Below, piece by piece: positions 42,580 through 50,724 of a DNA stretch of 64,000 bases (position 1 is its first letter; the number at the start of each line of letters is the position of its first letter). The notes under the pieces were generated by a model. That model worked only from the letters and a program-made list of their open reading frames with translations, was not told the origin of the DNA and searched no databases. The stretch is from an uncultured bacterium. Its GTDB lineage: Bacteria; Actinomycetota; Coriobacteriia; Coriobacteriales; Coriobacteriaceae. The position numbers and the translations under genes were made by a program. The stretch lies in contig CAJMMN010000003.1 in assembly GCA_905214525.1 (NCBI GenBank), positions 1 to 64,000 of the forward strand, in the 5' to 3' direction.

Positions 42580-42609
42580 GTAATCGGTAGAAATTCAGCC
42601 GTGAACGGT
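42580..42609 (+). promoter_or_regulatory. Spaced direct repeat, site G
   Basis: GTAATCGGT (42580-42588), 12 bases, GTGAACGGT (42601-42609), between the gal operators. Confidence 0.65.
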
Positions 42610-42657
42610 ATTGCCGTATGGACTTATAGAGCAGAAGAGTTGCGGATTGAAAAAGTA

Positions 42658-42670
42658 GAGTACGTTAACA
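42658..42670. promoter_or_regulatory. Third GalR-type operator
   Basis: GAGTACGTTAACA, identical to the core of the site at 42471-42483, about 94 bp before the regulator start. Confidence 0.65.
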
Positions 42671-42763
42671 TGCGTCCGACGATAGCGGGCCTCGGCGCGG
42701 GGTGTGTTTCTGCCCGGGCTGGCATTCACGCTATTCAGATCTCGCAAGGGTGAAGGTGATCCT

Positions 42764-43795
42764 GTGGCAAGGCGTCCGTCCAACGATACAGGTACGCGTC
42801 CGGTTTCCATGGCCGACGTCGCCCGCGCTGCCGGTGTTTCGCAGCAGACGGTTTCGCGCGTTGCCAACGGCCTCCCTAACGTCAACGAGCAGACGCGCCA
42901 GCGCGTGCAGGCCGCTATGCAAGAGCTCGGCTTTCGTCCGAGTTATGCCGGTCGCTCGCTGCGCGATGGCCGTTACCATTCGGTCGGCCTGTGCATCAAC
43001 GATGTCACCAAGTTTGGCAACCTCTCAATGATCGACGGCATCGCCAGCGCTGCTCGCGAGCATAATTGTGCCATCACGCTGGTCGAGATGTCCAAGACCG
43101 AGGAATTCTCGCTTGCCGAGGCAACGCGTCGTATGGCTGCGCTGCCCGTGGACGGCATCATCATCGGCATGAGCCGTATGGCGCCCGATTTTGAGACGTT
43201 TGATCCACTGCCGGGCATTGGCACGGTCATCGTTACCATGTACGCGCATCCGCGCGTGACCACGGTCGATTCCGACCATTACGGCTGCTCGTTATTGCTT
43301 ATGGATCACCTGTTTGAGCTGGGGCACGAGCAGATTCGCTATATTGGCGGCCCGTCCTTCTCGGTCGACGAGCAATTTCGTCGCGCCGGTTGGCAGGATG
43401 CGCTCGAGCGTAAACACATCGAGCCGGCAGAGCCGCTCGAGGGCGACTGGTCTGCCAACAGCGGCTACGAGGCCGGCAGATATCTGGCCGAGCACGATCG
43501 CACCATGACAGCGATTTATGCGGCAAACGACCAGATGGCAAACGGGGCCATCGCCGCGCTGCGCGATAGTGGCCTGCGCGTGCCCGAGGATGTGAGCGTA
43601 GCGGGCGTCGACGATTCACTCGATGATTTTGTGGCACACAACGAGCTCACGACCGTGCGATTCGATCTACATCAGCGCGGACGCGAGGTGTTTGAGCATG
43701 CGGTTCCCGAGGCGGGTACGGCGGGCAAAACTGTTGCCATTCGTATTCCCGGTCAGCTCATCGTTCGACATAGTACGGCGGCACCGCGTGCATAG
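42764..43795 (+). CDS. GalR-type LacI-family regulator
   Basis: A 343-residue LacI/GalR regulator. Residues 15-65 form the helix-turn-helix and hinge (SMADVARAAGVSQQTVSRVANG; FRPSYAGRSLRDGR). The core shows LPVDGIIIGMSR, VTTVDSDHYGCS and VPEDVSVAGVDDSLDD. GTG 42764 with GAAGGTG at 7 nt is chosen; an ATG-like start at 42704 has no ribosome site. It is divergent from galKT with three matching operators between, so it should control galactokinase and transferase expression. Confidence 0.83.
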   Translation: MARRPSNDTGTRPVSMADVARAAGVSQQTVSRVANGLPNVNEQTRQRVQAAMQELGFRPSYAGRSLRDGRYHSVGLCINDVTKFGNLSMIDGIASAAREHNCAITLVEMSKTEEFSLAEATRRMAALPVDGIIIGMSRMAPDFETFDPLPGIGTVIVTMYAHPRVTTVDSDHYGCSLLLMDHLFELGHEQIRYIGGPSFSVDEQFRRAGWQDALERKHIEPAEPLEGDWSANSGYEAGRYLAEHDRTMTAIYAANDQMANGAIAALRDSGLRVPEDVSVAGVDDSLDDFVAHNELTTVRFDLHQRGREVFEHAVPEAGTAGKTVAIRIPGQLIVRHSTAAPRA

Positions 43796-43924
43796 TTTCT
43801 GCAGGTCAACGGTGATATGTTGAACATCAATAACAATCGGTAAGGATGTCGGTAGATAGCTGTTGGGATGTAGCCGAGTGCTATGATAGACGGGCTCTTT
43901 TGTCTATCTAGGAGGCTTTGCCTG

Positions 43925-45085
43925 ATGGAGATCACCAAGGATATCCGCTACGTTGGCGTCGACGATCACGACATTGACCTGTTCGAGGGCCAGTACGATG
44001 TGTCCGAGAACGGTATGGCATACAACAGCTACGTTATCTTGGGCGAAAAGATCGCTGTCGCCGATTCAGTCGACGGCGGTTTTGTTGACGAGTGGCTCGG
44101 CAACATCGAGGCCGTGCTCGATGGCCGTACGCCCGATTACCTGGTCGTTCATCATATGGAGCCCGACCACTCCGCTGGCATCGCCGCCTTTATGGAGCGC
44201 TATCCCCAGGCCCAGATCGTGGCCAGCATGGGCGCCTTCCGCATGATGGTCAACTTCTTTGGCACCGATTTCCCCGAGCGCAAGATGGTCGTCAAAGAGG
44301 GCGACGTGCTCGACCTGGGTGGCCACAGCCTAACGTTTGTCGGCGCCCCCAACGTGCACTGGCCCGAGGTGCTCTTCTCCTATGAGGCTACCGACAAGGT
44401 ACTCTTTAGTGCTGACGGCTTTGGCAAGTTTGGCGCTAACGACATCGAGGATCCGGAGGGCTGGGCCTGCGAGGCGCGTCGTTACTACTTTGGTATCGTG
44501 GGCAAGTTCGGCAAGTTCGTGCAGGCCGTGCTTAAGAAGGCCGCCAATCTGGACATCCAGATCATTTGCCCGCTTCACGGCCCCGTGCTGACCGAGAACC
44601 TGGGCTATTACCTTGACACCTACAACACCTGGTCGAGCTACCAGCCCGAGGACGAGGGCATTACGATTGCCTATGCAAGCGTGTATGGCCATCTGAAGGC
44701 TGCCGTTGAGGAGCTTGCATCTGCGCTCGAGGCCCGCGGCCAGAAGGTTTCCGTCTTTGACCTGACTCGCGACGACATGGCCGAGGCCGTTGAGGATGCG
44801 TTCCGCTATGACCGACTGGTACTCGCTTCCATCACCTATCAGGGCGAGATTTTCCCGTTCATGAGTACCTTCATCCATACGCTCGCCGAGCATGCCTACC
44901 AGAACCGCACGGTGGCGCTTGTCGAGGCCGGTTCCTGGGCGCCCGCCGCTGCCAAGGTTATGATCAAGGAGCTCGAGGGCATGAAGGACATCACCCTGAC
45001 GCAGAACAAGGTGACCGTGCTAGGTTCGCTCAGCGACGCCTCGCGCGCCCAGATTGAAGCCCTCGCCGACGAGCTGTCCAAGTAG
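43925..45085 (+). CDS. Flavodiiron protein (A-type flavoprotein)
   Basis: A 386-residue flavodiiron protein. The N-terminal metallo-beta-lactamase domain carries the diiron ligands in VHHMEPDHSA (His77, Glu79, Asp81, His82) and CPLHGPVL; the C-terminal flavodoxin domain starts near residue 250 (IAYASVYGHLKAAVEELA). Such proteins reduce O2 to water or NO to N2O and protect anaerobes. No rubredoxin extension is attached, so an external electron donor is needed; the flavodoxin-like protein encoded at 16889 is not obviously linked. Strong AGGAGG ribosome site. Confidence 0.9.
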   Translation: MEITKDIRYVGVDDHDIDLFEGQYDVSENGMAYNSYVILGEKIAVADSVDGGFVDEWLGNIEAVLDGRTPDYLVVHHMEPDHSAGIAAFMERYPQAQIVASMGAFRMMVNFFGTDFPERKMVVKEGDVLDLGGHSLTFVGAPNVHWPEVLFSYEATDKVLFSADGFGKFGANDIEDPEGWACEARRYYFGIVGKFGKFVQAVLKKAANLDIQIICPLHGPVLTENLGYYLDTYNTWSSYQPEDEGITIAYASVYGHLKAAVEELASALEARGQKVSVFDLTRDDMAEAVEDAFRYDRLVLASITYQGEIFPFMSTFIHTLAEHAYQNRTVALVEAGSWAPAAAKVMIKELEGMKDITLTQNKVTVLGSLSDASRAQIEALADELSK

Positions 45086-45117
45086 CGACACGTTCACTTT
45101 TGACGCTCAACCACCAC

Positions 45118-45160
45118 AACCACCGCAAAGGGGACAGGCACCTTTGCGGTGGTTTTTGTT
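45118..45160. terminator. Bidirectional terminator
   Basis: 14-bp stem (45118-45131 with 45141-45154) followed by TTTTTG, between convergent genes. Confidence 0.82.
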
Positions 45161-45963
45161 TAAGCGCCGGCGATGAGGAGATTTGGGCGGGCGTTGTCGG
45201 CGGTCTCGGCGATTGAGGTAGCAACGGCATGATCGGGGTCGCGGTCCATCACGATGGTGTCGACATCTGCCAGCTCGGCAAAGCGGTACATGCCGCGTCC
45301 GTTAACCTTGCTGGCGTCCATGAGGGCGACGCTTTGATGGGCTGCGGCGATCATGGCCGTTTTGGTCTCGGCCATCTGCGGAAAGTCGGTCGTAAAGCCG
45401 CAGCCGGGAACAAAAGCGCCGGGGCACATGACGGCAAGATCGGCATGGACCATTTGGAGCGCCTGCATAGTGAGCGGTCCATACAGATAACGATGGCCTT
45501 TGCGCAGCGCCCCGCCCAGCATGACGACATCGACCGAGGGCATGCTCTCGTCGATGTAATCGGCAATGGTAATGTCGGCGGTAATGACGGTGATGCCATC
45601 GCGCTGGTCGAGGAGCCGGACAAACTCGAGAGCGGTGGTGCCCGAGTCGACGAGCAGGGTGTCACCATTGCCGACGAGTTCAATGGCGCTTTGTGCGATG
45701 GCCTGCTTGGCGGCGACATTGACGTTGATGCGGCGATCCTGGGTGGATACGGTCAGTCGTTTCTGGAGCGACACAGCGCCGCCGTGCGTGCGGCGCAGCT
45801 TGCCGGACTCGGCGAGCGCATCCAGGTCGGTGCGGGCGGTAACGGAGGACACGCCAAAGGTCTGGGCGATTTCTGCCACCTGCACCGAGGCGTTATGTTC
45901 AAGCATCTCCATGATGGCGGCACGACGCTCATCGGCGAAAGCTCGGGTTGTTGCATGGGCCAT
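45160..45963 (-). CDS. DeoR-family transcriptional regulator
   Basis: A 267-residue DeoR/GlpR-type regulator: helix-turn-helix VQVAEIAQTFGVSSVTARTDLDALAE (key SSVTARTDL, residues 27-52), then TLLVDSGTTALEFVRLL and ITADITIADYI as the sugar-phosphate sensor. It is divergent from the class II aldolase gene and may regulate it. The intergenic region has a CTTTT/AAAAG dyad at 46059-46078 that could be its operator. Confidence 0.82.
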   Translation of the reverse strand: MAHATTRAFADERRAAIMEMLEHNASVQVAEIAQTFGVSSVTARTDLDALAESGKLRRTHGGAVSLQKRLTVSTQDRRINVNVAAKQAIAQSAIELVGNGDTLLVDSGTTALEFVRLLDQRDGITVITADITIADYIDESMPSVDVVMLGGALRKGHRYLYGPLTMQALQMVHADLAVMCPGAFVPGCGFTTDFPQMAETKTAMIAAAHQSVALMDASKVNGRGMYRFAELADVDTIVMDRDPDHAVATSIAETADNARPNLLIAGA

Positions 45964-46058
45964 ATCCGCTCCATCATCGTCTGAAATTTGCAGGAATTGT
46001 GTTGAGTCTATTTTCGTTCATTTTCTTTTTAAGTAAGAAAACACCTTTCGATTACTTA

Positions 46059-46078
46059 TCTTTTCTATAAAAGAAAGA
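46059..46078. promoter_or_regulatory. A/T-rich dyad in the DeoR-aldolase intergenic region
   Basis: TCTTT and AAAGA half-sites around CTATA (46059-46078). A candidate DeoR-type operator; low certainty. The rest of the 335-bp gap (45964-46298) shows a -10-like TACAAT at 46208-46213 but nothing else. Confidence 0.3.
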
Positions 46079-46298
46079 TGATTCGCTTGAAAACTTCAAT
46101 GTCGTATAGAGGAATCCGGTGCGAATCTCTTCCGTTTGCTTTTCAAAAACAAGCGTCTTGACCTGTGCGCCGCTGATATCTCATACGTGTGACGCCGTCA
46201 ATTTTCATACAATGGTCGTAGCAAAACGCAAGGTAAAACGCCTTGTGAACAACTACGCCCGATGTCCAGATGCGGGCGAGGGAGAGGAGCAAACGCTC

Positions 46299-47156
46299 AT
46301 GGCACTTGTTACCACCGAAAAGATGCTCAAGGACGCTCAGGCCGGCCACTACGCCGTCGGCGCGTTCAACGTCGAGAACCTCGAGTTTGTTATGGCCGTT
46401 CTGGCCGCTGCCGAGGAGACCAAGTCCCCCGTCATCATGCAGACCACCCCGGGCACCATCAAGACCGCTGGTCTGGACTACTTCTACGGCATGGTCAAGG
46501 CTGCCGCCGAGCGCGCTTCCGTGCCCGTTGCCCTGCACCTCGATCACGGCGATGGCTATGACCGCTGCATGCAGGCTTTCCGCACGGGCTACACCTCCGT
46601 CATGATCGACGGTTCGCACGAGTCTTTCGAGGACAACATCGCTCTGACCAAGTCCGTCGCCGATGCTGGCCGCGCCATGGGCGTGCCCGTCGAGGCTGAG
46701 CTTGGTAAGGTTGGCGGCAAGGAGGACGACGGTCCCGCGGTTGAGGGCGAGAGCCCCTACACCGATCCGGCCGAGGCCAAGGAGTTCGTCGAGCGCACCG
46801 GCTGCACCTCTCTCGCTATTGGCGTTGGCACCAGCCACGGTGTGTACACGAGCGATCCGCACATCGAGCAGTCCGTGGTCAAGGCCATCCGCGACGCCGT
46901 CGACGTGCCGCTGGTTCTGCACGGCACCTCCGGTGTGCCCGATGAGCAGGTCGCCGAGGCTGTGAAGAACGGCATCTGCAAGGTCAACTACGCCACCGAG
47001 CTGCGTCAGGCCTACACCAAGGGCTTCATGGCCTACATGGCCGAGAATCCTGCCTGCTTCGACCCCAAGAAGCCGGCCAAGGAGGGTATGCGTGAGATCA
47101 CCGAGCTGGTTAAGATCCGCATGACCAACCTCAACTCTGTGGGCAAAGCAGAGTAA
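46299..47156 (+). CDS. Class II fructose/tagatose-bisphosphate aldolase
   Basis: A 285-residue zinc aldolase of the GatY/KbaY/FbaA class. Opening ALVTTEKMLKDAQAGHYAVGAFNV, zinc/catalytic ALHLDHGDGYDRC, IGVGTSHGVYTS and LHGTSGVPDEQV are intact. Length and the HGVYTSDP segment fit the tagatose-bisphosphate type as well as fructose-bisphosphate. Since no LacD is seen near either LacC, this may be the enzyme that splits tagatose-1,6-bisphosphate; it may equally be the glycolytic aldolase. ATG 46299 follows AGAGGAG. Confidence 0.85.
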   Translation: MALVTTEKMLKDAQAGHYAVGAFNVENLEFVMAVLAAAEETKSPVIMQTTPGTIKTAGLDYFYGMVKAAAERASVPVALHLDHGDGYDRCMQAFRTGYTSVMIDGSHESFEDNIALTKSVADAGRAMGVPVEAELGKVGGKEDDGPAVEGESPYTDPAEAKEFVERTGCTSLAIGVGTSHGVYTSDPHIEQSVVKAIRDAVDVPLVLHGTSGVPDEQVAEAVKNGICKVNYATELRQAYTKGFMAYMAENPACFDPKKPAKEGMREITELVKIRMTNLNSVGKAE

Positions 47157-47189
47157 CAGCAAGGGCACTCCGACTCGCTACATATCCCG

Positions 47190-47314
47190 GGGAGGGACGA
47201 GGGCTTAGTTCCCCAATCGTCCTCGGGCATGCAAAAAGCCTCGCTGCGCACTTCGTGCGGCGAGGCTTTTTGCCCCCTGCGGAAAGATTGGGGAACTAAG
47301 CCCTCGTCCCTCCC
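47190..47314. repeat. 29-bp perfect inverted repeat enclosing a terminator
   Basis: Arms 47190-47218 and 47286-47314 are perfect reverse complements. The 67-bp centre contains the bidirectional terminator hairpin 47231-47273. The nested design makes a stem far longer than termination needs. Confidence 0.8.
47231..47275. terminator. Bidirectional terminator of the aldolase gene
   Basis: GCAAAAAGCCTCGC (47231-47244) pairs with 47260-47273; T runs on both strands. Confidence 0.85.
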
Positions 47315-47478
47315 AGGTTGACCTACTCGAGGTCGTCGCCCTTGTGGCGTTAGGGCGGAAAATAATAAGAAGCCTTCGCGCTGCGGAATGATTTTGGAAA
47401 CTAAGTACGGGGACCCGCCCAAGCCGTTCTGCTCAATCGCCCTTGTGGTGTTGGGACTGAAAGGGTGGGACGCGTGGG
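47315..47478. other. Noncoding stretch with partial direct duplication
   Basis: The phrase CGCCCTTGTGG-GTT-GG occurs at about 47338-47355 and again at 47439-47455. No gene is seen. It may be decayed copies of the neighbouring repeat element. Confidence 0.4.
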
Positions 47479-48102
47479 TTATTTGGTTGTTAGGGTTAGT
47501 AGGTCGTTGGGGGTTTTGAGGTTGTAGGTGGCGTTTGGGATATCTTGGTGTGATCCCCATGCTGCTCGGGCAAAACTGACCCCTGCTGAAGTTGCGCATT
47601 GTTCGTCGTAGACGGTGTCGCCAACGTAGACGACGTTGCCAGGATTCGCGCCCGCACGTCGGAGATATTCGAGCATGGGTGCGGGTGCGGGTTTATGTTC
47701 GGTTGTGTCTTCGACAAGGATGATGTGCTCAAAATACTTATCGAAACCAAGGGGTGCAATTTCTTTTGCGTATTCGTCGCGCGCACGTGAGGAGACGATA
47801 CCAAGTTTGCAGCCGCTATCGGCGAGTGTTGCGATGACTTCAAGCAAACCTGGAAACACGCTGATGGTGCTTTTAAAGCTGGCGGCAACTTGGCACCAGC
47901 GATCCAACGTTGCCTGCGAGTAGATTCCAAGTTTCTCAAGGGCATCCTTGCCGGGTATGCCGAGGGCAAATTCAAGCTCGTGTCGGGGGAGCGTTTTGCC
48001 GGTCTCTTCTTGGACAATCTGGACAAGCGATGATAGAACGCTTTCTTCTGTATCTGCCAATGTCCCATCAACGTCAAATACGATATGGTCAAAGTGCTTC
48101 AT
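47479..48102 (-). CDS. HAD-superfamily phosphatase (phosphoglycolate phosphatase-like)
   Basis: A 207-residue HAD hydrolase. Motif I is VFDVDGTLADTEES (catalytic Asp10/Asp12), motif II IVSSRAR, Lys of motif III in EHKPAPAPML, and motif IV YVGDTVYDEQCA. The helical cap follows motif I. Substrate unknown; Gph, beta-phosphoglucomutase-like or sugar-phosphate phosphatase roles are possible. Lower GC than its neighbours. It lies downstream of the AraC gene on the same strand (56 bp). Confidence 0.85.
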   Translation of the reverse strand: MKHFDHIVFDVDGTLADTEESVLSSLVQIVQEETGKTLPRHELEFALGIPGKDALEKLGIYSQATLDRWCQVAASFKSTISVFPGLLEVIATLADSGCKLGIVSSRARDEYAKEIAPLGFDKYFEHIILVEDTTEHKPAPAPMLEYLRRAGANPGNVVYVGDTVYDEQCATSAGVSFARAAWGSHQDIPNATYNLKTPNDLLTLTTK

Positions 48103-48158
48103 ATGATTGCTCCTCTCTGTTGTTTGCCTGCAAGTTTGATGCGGTGACAGAAGAAAGG

Positions 48159-49097
48159 CTAGCGGGATTTCTGCCTGGTGCTATCGAGATTCTGCCTCGC
48201 TGCTCGATAGCTCGAAGGAGTGCATCCCATTTGTTCTTTAAATACCTGGCCAAGATGGCTTGCTGTCGCAAAGCCGCATTGGCGCGCGACTGTCTGGACC
48301 GTTCGCGTGGTGTGTGTCAAAAGTTCGCAAGCACGGTTTACGCGGTATGCGCGCAGATATGCCGCCGGGGTCGTTCCTGCGCAAGCTTCGATAATGCGGT
48401 AACACTCTCTTTCGCTTACGCCGGCTGCAGATGCCATCTGGGGCACATCTATAGCGGCTGCATAGTTCGCGCGGATATAGTCCAGGATTGCCTTGAACTG
48501 TACGTCGCGGTTGGTCATCCAAGAGGCGTTGTCGGAGGAAAAGAGCGGTTCGGCCTTGGCGTAAATCTGAATCCAGAGCTCTGACAAGCTATTCCGAAGC
48601 GCCATCTCGTTCTGCGGCCGTTGAAGGTCGTGGTTAAAGGAACTCTTTAGCAAATCGATAAAGGGCATATCGTCGGGGTTGGTGGGCGACCATTTGAGCA
48701 CATCGACGCCTCGACATTGCAGTAAAGGATTGATATAGCGCTTTTGAAGGCGTCCCGCGGGATCGCCGAGCATCGACGGCTGAAAGATATGCAACATTTG
48801 AATGGCTGGTGCCGAATTGGGTGATTGCAGCGTGCTGTGCAAAACGCCGCCGTTGATAAAGCCGGCGGACCCTTCCTCAAAGCGTACGTGCTCATGAGCC
48901 GCGCGCGTTCGATAGTCAATCGCTCCCTGCTCCATGTAGAAAAGCTCAACTTCGGAATGCCAGTGCCAGGGGACGGAATTGCCCGGATAGCGAGCGAATT
49001 CTGCGCGTTCGGCAATATAGGGCCAGTCATCGGCGGTCTCGGGAAACGCTTCCTCGCGTCCTCCGCGGTGCAATTCTATGTGATCCATGTTTCGCAT
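48159..49097 (-). CDS. AraC-family transcriptional regulator
   Basis: A 312-residue regulator. The N-terminal cupin domain includes VPWHWHSEVELFYMEQGAI and FINGGVLHSTL; the C-terminal pair of helix-turn-helices is in residues 205-300 (MASAAGVSERECYRIIEACAGTTPAAYLRAYR split across two helices; VARQCGFATASHLGQVFKEQMG). It probably senses a sugar or glycoside; the target is not visible, as the only downstream gene is the HAD phosphatase. The exact start (49097 or 49088) is uncertain because no ribosome site is evident. Confidence 0.82.
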   Translation of the reverse strand: MRNMDHIELHRGGREEAFPETADDWPYIAERAEFARYPGNSVPWHWHSEVELFYMEQGAIDYRTRAAHEHVRFEEGSAGFINGGVLHSTLQSPNSAPAIQMLHIFQPSMLGDPAGRLQKRYINPLLQCRGVDVLKWSPTNPDDMPFIDLLKSSFNHDLQRPQNEMALRNSLSELWIQIYAKAEPLFSSDNASWMTNRDVQFKAILDYIRANYAAAIDVPQMASAAGVSERECYRIIEACAGTTPAAYLRAYRVNRACELLTHTTRTVQTVARQCGFATASHLGQVFKEQMGCTPSSYRAARQNLDSTRQKSR

Positions 49098-49586
49098 GGC
49101 ATCAGTATAAAGCGCGATGGGCTTAGATTGCTCTTGCCTGTTCGGGGAACGCCTTGTTTAGGGATGCTTGGAGCTTTTCGAACGATGCTCGTAAGTTGAG
49201 GCTCTGATCGGTTGAGCGTTTGGGTTTTGTGGTGGGGGAGTCGAGGAGGTCGTTTCTCTGTGTCGGGGGAAAGGAGAAAAGGTTTGCATGTTTTAGGGAT
49301 GGCTGCTTTGCTGCGTCATTGGAAGAATGCATGCTTATGCGGCCTCCTCGATGTCCACCAAAAGATTGCGCCCGGGGTGTGCTGCTAGGTCCCGTGCGTT
49401 GGCAGTATTATGCCGCGGCTGTTGCAAAGAAGCGCTAAAGAAAGGCTTAATGAGATTTGACGTTGCGATGAAACCGCAGTTCAAAGCTATCGAGTAACAC
49501 TCTTGAAAGGTTTTGAGCTTAAGGGCTTTCTAAGGTTTGTGGCGAGGATGTGGTTCGCCTATGCGGGGCGTGTGGATGGCTCGTTC
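49098..49586. other. Gap without convincing gene
   Basis: About 490 bp. A 69-codon frame on the minus strand (49123-49332) and a 72-codon frame on the plus strand (49220-49438) lack ribosome sites and family features. Nothing else was recognised. Confidence 0.5.
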
Positions 49587-50576
49587 CTAACGCTGCGGCT
49601 TTGCGGCGCGCACTTGTTCGATGACCTTTTCCATCGTGGCGTCGATGCGGTCCTTTTTGAGTTCGCATTCCCAGATGGTTATAGGCGTCCAGCCCATTTG
49701 AGTGAGTGCTGCCACGGCAGCGCGGTCGCGCTCGACGTTGCGACGAAACTTTGCCTCCCAAAACTCAACGTTGCGCTTGGGCTGGCTAGGGTTGCACTTG
49801 GGGCAGCGATGCCAAAAGCAACCGTTGACGAAGATGGCGATCTTGCGGCCGGGGAAGGCGATATCCGGCTTGCCGGGAACCTTCCATTCCAAGCGATAAC
49901 CCGTAAGGCCCGCTGCGCGCAGGCGCTGTCGTACGAGCAGCTCGGGCTTGGTGTTGGCGCGCTTGTTGCCCTTCATGGACTTTTTGATGGCGGCGCGACG
50001 GCGGACCAGTTCGCGCTCGTCAGCGGAGAGGTCCGAGGTATCGATGCCGTCGAGCAGACCGGGCTTGGGACGCTTTTTGCTGCGGCGCTTAGGTTTGCGC
50101 TTGGGATTGGCGGCGGGTTTGTCGGCTGTGTTGGGCGCGGCGTCGTTGGCAGTGCCGTTGGCCTCAAGCCGATCTTCCTTCAACTCAATCAGAGCATCGA
50201 TAAGCCCTTTGTCGGCGGGCATCCACTCAACGGTGGCAAGCGAGGTGCGTGGAATCCAACGGATATCGAGCTGGCGGTCGTGCTTCTGGGGTTCATCGGA
50301 TTCATCGGTGAGCGAGCAGTAGTAGCACTCCATGGAGAGATGAAAATCGGGGTAGTCATACTCAACGGTATAGAAATCGCGCAGGTTGGTGACTTTTACC
50401 TGCAGCTCTTCCATAAGCTCGCGGCGCACAGCGTCTTCGGGCGTCTCGCCGCGCAGAAGTTTGCCGCCCGGGAACTCCCAGAGTCCCTGCATGTCGCCGT
50501 AGCCGCGCTGCACGGCAAGCAGCTCGTCAGATCCTTCCTTGCGAATGATCCCAGCGGCAACATGAACAGTCTTCAA
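49587..50576 (-). CDS. Nudix hydrolase (MutT-like) fused to a Vsr endonuclease
   Basis: A 329-residue two-domain protein. Residues 1-130 are a MutT/Nudix domain, with the Nudix box GGKLLRGETPEDAVRRELME at about 37-56. A basic linker (140-200, KPKRRSKKRP) leads to a very-short-patch repair endonuclease domain at 200-329: TKPELLVRQRLRAAGL, VPGKPDIAFP (catalytic Asp238), FVNGCFWHRCPKC (His/Cys zinc site) and IWECEL. Start TTG 50576 after AGAGGA is chosen because the frame further upstream (to 51143) is antisense to the ABC gene. Vsr repairs T:G mismatches arising from 5-methylcytosine; no Dcm methylase is present here. Confidence 0.85.
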   Translation of the reverse strand: MKTVHVAAGIIRKEGSDELLAVQRGYGDMQGLWEFPGGKLLRGETPEDAVRRELMEELQVKVTNLRDFYTVEYDYPDFHLSMECYYCSLTDESDEPQKHDRQLDIRWIPRTSLATVEWMPADKGLIDALIELKEDRLEANGTANDAAPNTADKPAANPKRKPKRRSKKRPKPGLLDGIDTSDLSADERELVRRRAAIKKSMKGNKRANTKPELLVRQRLRAAGLTGYRLEWKVPGKPDIAFPGRKIAIFVNGCFWHRCPKCNPSQPKRNVEFWEAKFRRNVERDRAAVAALTQMGWTPITIWECELKKDRIDATMEKVIEQVRAAKPQR

Positions 50577-50724
50577 CAGGAGTCCTCTCTCAACATCAAC
50601 ACGTGACAGGGTAGCTACCCGCACCTTACACAACGGTAAGGCAAGCGTAAGCCATATCGATGGTAGCCGACTCGGCTCCTTGCGACTATAGATGCCGTAG
50701 ACTAATCGCAAGAAAGGACTCGGT

